The position numbers were made by a program, and so were the translations under genes. DNA of 7,961 bases from NCBI GenBank assembly GCA_030146605.1, contig JASLBO010000276.1, forward strand, positions 1 through 7,961. Reading direction: 5' to 3'. Positions 5,890-7,961 of this stretch are shown here, in pieces. The DNA is from Sphingomonas sp. Lineage in GTDB: Bacteria > Pseudomonadota > Alphaproteobacteria > Sphingomonadales > Sphingomonadaceae. The notes beneath the pieces are model-generated. The model was not told the origin of the DNA and did no database searches. It was given only the letters and a program-made list of their open reading frames with translations. Each line of letters starts with the position of its first letter. Position 1 is the first letter of the stretch.

Positions 5890-6120
5890 TCAAAAGAGGC
5901 TGAAGATGCGGATTACAAAGGCGGCGATGAGGAAAACCACGGCAAGCGCTACCGCAGCAACAAGCAACCCAACCGTCAAGGTGCCTAATCCGACAACGAG
6001 TGCAATAACAATTCTGCGCCAGATCGGCCCTGTTCGTGCCGCCTCTTTGAAGCGCTCGGGGAATAGCCCGCCGAAAAACTGAGCCAACCAAAAGTACAGT
6101 TCAACAAGCAATTCACCCAT
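5890..6120 (-). CDS. Small membrane protein (76 aa)
   Basis: Family not recognised. The first 20 residues are amphipathic and aromatic (ELYFWLAQFFGGLF), followed by a charged stretch, PERFKEAARTGPIWRR. A long hydrophobic part from about 37 to 73 could be one long or two closely spaced transmembrane helices with a glycine turn (VGLGTLTVG). Positive charges before the helix suggest a cytoplasmic N-terminus. An in-frame TAG lies four codons upstream of the ATG at 6120, fixing the longest possible start, but no good ribosome site is visible there. Opposite-strand frames across the same DNA are less protein-like. It lies on the same strand as the rhomboid gene but 313 bp away, so co-transcription is uncertain. 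Confidence 0.65.
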   Translation of the reverse strand: MGELLVELYFWLAQFFGGLFPERFKEAARTGPIWRRIVIALVVGLGTLTVGLLVAAVALAVVFLIAAFVIRIFSLF

Positions 6121-6334
6121 TGCGGGAGGCTATCACAACGGTCGCATGCTTTCGACCCGTACCGTCCGCTTCTCACCTCGAGTCTTTGCGGCGACGTGGA
6201 AGACATGCGATGCGGGTTAGGCATCGTGGACATATTCGGCGGCTTCGCGGGGTGGCGGCTTTCGGGCATTTTCGCTCAGAAGCGGACCGGCAGGAAGCGC
6301 CCAGAGTCGGTCATTCAGCGTTCCCGCGGCGCTG

Positions 6335-6350
6335 CCCAGAAGCGGACGTT
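6335..6350 (+). repeat. Dispersed intergenic repeat, copy B
   Basis: CCCAGAAGCGGACGTT shares the AAGCGG-N-CGTT core with copy C (7928-7944) and, less exactly, with copy A (3691-3709). The match is short and was made by eye. Confidence 0.4.
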
Positions 6351-6377
6351 GTTCATCTTCGGGGCGAACGGCAGCTA

Positions 6378-6427
6378 GGGCCCATCAAGGGCATGCCGGG
6401 CTACTTCTATTGCCCTCATTCTGGCCC
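6378..6427 (-). terminator. Possible terminator structure after the rhomboid gene
   Basis: Nested inverted repeats follow the stop codon on the minus strand: GGGCC 6378-6382 pairs with GGCCC 6423-6427, and inside them AGGGC 6388-6392 pairs with GCCCT 6412-6416. The position is right for a terminator of the rhomboid transcript, but there is no T-run, so intrinsic termination is doubtful. Confidence 0.25.
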
Positions 6428-6433
6428 GCGGCG

Positions 6434-7612
6434 TTAGTTTGCAGGCATGAGAGTGTCGGAAAGCAGCCCCCCGTCGGGCGTGGTCGCCTCAGCGCGAGGC
6501 AACAGCTTGGGGCCAATGAACAAACCGAAGAGGAAGCCGCCCAGATGCGCCTCCCACGCCAGCCCCGCGGCTGTGCCGGTCGTCCATGCTATCAGCGCGA
6601 GCAGCGCAAAAAGGAACGCGTTCTCCTTTACCAAATCCCAGCCGATGCGCCGTATTCGCCTAGACTTGACCGCAACGAGGGATCCGCCATCCGCAGACGT
6701 CCGGATCGTCAGGCCGACGAGACCGTAGAGAGCGCCCGAAGCGCCAACCATCGGCACAGTACCCATCGGATGTAGCGCCAGATACAGTGCCGCACCGGCC
6801 AGTCCGCTGAGAAAAAACAAGAGCAGGAAACGCAGCCAATTCAGCGGGTATCGCCCGAGGCGCGAGGTAAGGGTGGGGCCGACACCTGCCAGCACTGTCA
6901 TGTTCATCACCAGATGCATTGCGCCGCCATGGGCGAACATGTGCAGCAAGATCGTCTCGAACCTTCCCTGAGAAAGTGCAGAGGCGGACAAGCCCCACTG
7001 GGTCATTCCATCCACTCCACTGGTGAAAATCATCCAGAAGAACGCAATCACACATGCCAGGCCAAGCACTGCCGCCGGCACCTTCGTTTGCCAGGGCAAC
7101 TGCGGCTCCGGCTCCTGCTCGGCGGGTTCGAAGGCAAACGGCTGCGCTTCTGACGCAAACCAAAGCTCGCCGTGCTCTTCCTGAAGCTCAAGGCTGCTGC
7201 GTAGCGATTCCATCACATCTCGTGGCGCGATCACCTTCAACGTGTCGCCCGGAACGAACTCGATGAACAAATGCGGCCAGCGCTGCCACCACGGAGCACC
7301 GAGCGTGCGCCATCGCCCATCCGATTCAGACCTGCCATAGAAGCCTTGCGCTTCCAGCACGGCCTCCAGCCATGCTGCCTGCTCCTCCGCTATGGTCATC
7401 TCGTACGGCCTCGAGACGTATTGAAAGACCCAGCCCAGCATCATGACTATAGTCACTATCGGCGGGAAGTGTCCCAGCCACAGGGTCAACCAGAGAACAA
7501 TGCTTAAGACGAGCAGATTGGGAAGAAGTTGATGGAGGCTGTAGATCGGAACCAGGTCGCGTATCAGCCCGTGGTGTGACCGGACTAAAAGCTCGTTTTC
7601 GGTACCGGCCAT
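6434..7612 (-). CDS. Rhomboid-family intramembrane serine protease (392 aa)
   Basis: Rhomboids cleave membrane proteins within the bilayer with a Ser-His dyad. In the numbering of this start, GASG is at 290-293 with Ser292 as nucleophile, His356 in WEAHLGG is the paired histidine, and HMFAHGGAMHLVMNM (224-238) holds the His-x-x-x-Asn oxyanion motif (His233, Asn237). The core has about six membrane helices from about 178 to 368. Before it lies an extra part: two hydrophobic helices at about 29-66 and a soluble domain at about 70-170 with no recognised fold, making the protein longer than a minimal rhomboid. The ATG at 7612 is chosen although its ribosome site is weak. An alternative TTG at 7648 has AGGAGG almost touching it, too close for normal spacing. 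Substrate unknown. No partner gene adjoins it. Confidence 0.92.
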   Translation of the reverse strand: MAGTENELLVRSHHGLIRDLVPIYSLHQLLPNLLVLSIVLWLTLWLGHFPPIVTIVMMLGWVFQYVSRPYEMTIAEEQAAWLEAVLEAQGFYGRSESDGRWRTLGAPWWQRWPHLFIEFVPGDTLKVIAPRDVMESLRSSLELQEEHGELWFASEAQPFAFEPAEQEPEPQLPWQTKVPAAVLGLACVIAFFWMIFTSGVDGMTQWGLSASALSQGRFETILLHMFAHGGAMHLVMNMTVLAGVGPTLTSRLGRYPLNWLRFLLLFFLSGLAGAALYLALHPMGTVPMVGASGALYGLVGLTIRTSADGGSLVAVKSRRIRRIGWDLVKENAFLFALLALIAWTTGTAAGLAWEAHLGGFLFGLFIGPKLLPRAEATTPDGGLLSDTLMPAN

Positions 7613-7725
7613 GAATCCCGGTCTGACGCTACCACATCGGGTTTGCAACCCTCCTGGATGGGGCTCCAGCGGCGAGCATCGCGTTCAAACGATCGCTATA
7701 CACCCGAGTGCCGGCGAAGCGGGGT

Positions 7726-7797
7726 GAACGACGACCCAGATCGAACGAGCGCCTCCGGCATAAACCGACTCTTCCTCCTACTGAGCTACGCGCCGCC
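7726..7797 (-). tRNA. tRNA-like sequence, probably degenerate
   Basis: Reading the minus strand from 7797, an acceptor-like GGCGGCG pairs through several G-U pairs with CGTCGTT (7733-7727). TAGCTC and GAGT (7771-7768) make a D-arm, and GCTCG-TTCGATC-TGGGT (7750-7734) makes a T-arm with a classic TTCGATC loop. Departures from a working tRNA are two extra bases between acceptor and TA, an anticodon arm that folds only as TCGG-TTTATG-CCGG with a 6-nt loop, a G-U-rich T-stem, and no CCA end. It could be a tRNA relic missing bases in the anticodon arm, or a tRNA mimic. No amino acid is assigned. Confidence 0.5.
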
Positions 7798-7822
7798 ACC
7801 AAGCCGAACTGGCCCGTTCAGT

Positions 7823-7856
7823 GGCAGCTACCGAGCTTCCTCACCCGGGAGCTGCC
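7823..7856. repeat. Long hairpin just upstream of the tRNA-like sequence
   Basis: GGCAGCT (7823-7829) pairs perfectly with AGCTGCC (7850-7856). After one A/G mismatch the stem continues CCG/CGG (7831-7833 with 7846-7848), with a 12-nt loop. There is no T-run on either strand. It lies 26 bases before the 5' end of the tRNA-like sequence on its strand. Confidence 0.5.
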
Positions 7857-7873
7857 TATCCGCTAACCACCCA

Positions 7874-7936
7874 CTTCCCGCCAGTCGGCGGCGTGGCCGG
7901 TCCGCCCCGACGCGCGTGTTCGACAATGGCGGGAAG
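7874..7936. repeat. 10-bp perfect inverted repeat with 43-bp spacer
   Basis: CTTCCCGCCA (7874-7883) is the exact reverse complement of TGGCGGGAAG (7927-7936). The right arm overlaps repeat copy C. No gene is visible in this final stretch. Confidence 0.5.
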
Positions 7937-7944
7937 CGGTCGTT
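7928..7944 (+). repeat. Dispersed intergenic repeat, copy C
   Basis: GGCGGGAAGCGGTCGTT shares GAAGCGG-N-CGTT with copy B and is preceded by TTCGACAAT, comparable to GTCGAATT before copy A at 3682-3689. The similarity is short and degenerate. Confidence 0.4.
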
Positions 7945-7961
7945 GCCGAGCAAGGGCAACT

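Larger units (their letters stand above)
6121..6433. other. Intergenic stretch with degenerate short repeats
   Basis: No gene is supported. CAGAAGCGGAC occurs at 6277-6287 and again at 6337-6347, exactly 60 bp apart. A diverged form, GCGCCCAGAGTCGGTCATTC, lies between them (6297-6316). These resemble the stretches at 3691-3709 and 7928-7944. Confidence 0.45.

Noticed and set aside
5846..6082. Plus-strand 78-codon frame beginning MPTYRFRW
   Set aside because: Most of it is antisense to the hydrophobic minus-strand protein at 5890-6120. Its low-complexity Thr/Ala/Lys composition is what such an antisense frame would give.
7823..7961. Integron attC-like site
   Set aside because: The palindromes suggested it, but no paired GTTRRRY/RYYYAAC core sites were found in the expected places.
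1..7961. CRISPR array
   Set aside because: No regularly spaced direct repeats of 23-40 bp are present; the only regular spacing is an 11-bp motif repeated once at 60 bp (6277 and 6337).

Overview
The window is GC-rich bacterial DNA. Transposase types, protein sequences and intergenic motifs suggest an alphaproteobacterium, perhaps a sphingomonad, but this is an impression without a marker gene. It is an accessory region: two IS110-family elements, short conserved-looking genes, structured intergenic DNA and a tRNA-like sequence.

Layout. Positions 1-105 may hold the tail of a gene entering from the left. A 561-residue protein with an HETVH zinc-protease-like motif is on the minus strand (181-1866). 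Its upstream region once faced the small exported protein gene at 5170-5559 (plus), and both insertion sequences lie in this divergent intergenic space. The first is an IS110-group element, with its transposase at 2406-3431 (plus) and a folded leader at about 2156-2333. The second is an IS1111-group element (3720-5069), with its transposase at 3975-4997 (minus), 11-bp perfect subterminal inverted repeats, and a structured non-coding segment after the transposase. Further right are a 76-residue membrane protein (5890-6120, minus), a rhomboid-family intramembrane protease (6434-7612, minus), a degenerate tRNA-like sequence (7726-7797, minus) and palindromic intergenic DNA to the end.

Main result. 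Both elements carry what look like bridge RNAs (seekRNAs), the guide RNAs with which IS110-family recombinases choose target and donor DNA. In the IS1111-group element this can be checked by eye. The two strands of one internal loop contain 8-nt guides, one reading as the left flank (GCTTTCCA, 3712-3719), the other complementary to the right flank (CATCACCC, 5068-5075). Both include the same core dinucleotide CA, predicting the empty site GCTTTC-CA-TCACCC. A second loop holds an 8-nt complement of the element's own end. The insertion lies at the foot of an 8-bp hairpin belonging to a degenerate repeat with further copies in this window. The IS110-group element has an analogous two-loop RNA upstream of its transposase, and one guide strand matches its probable right end over 9 nt; its left end is not settled.

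The two elements show the two known arrangements side by side: RNA before the transposase (IS110 group) and after it (IS1111 group). The other genes show no obvious shared pathway.
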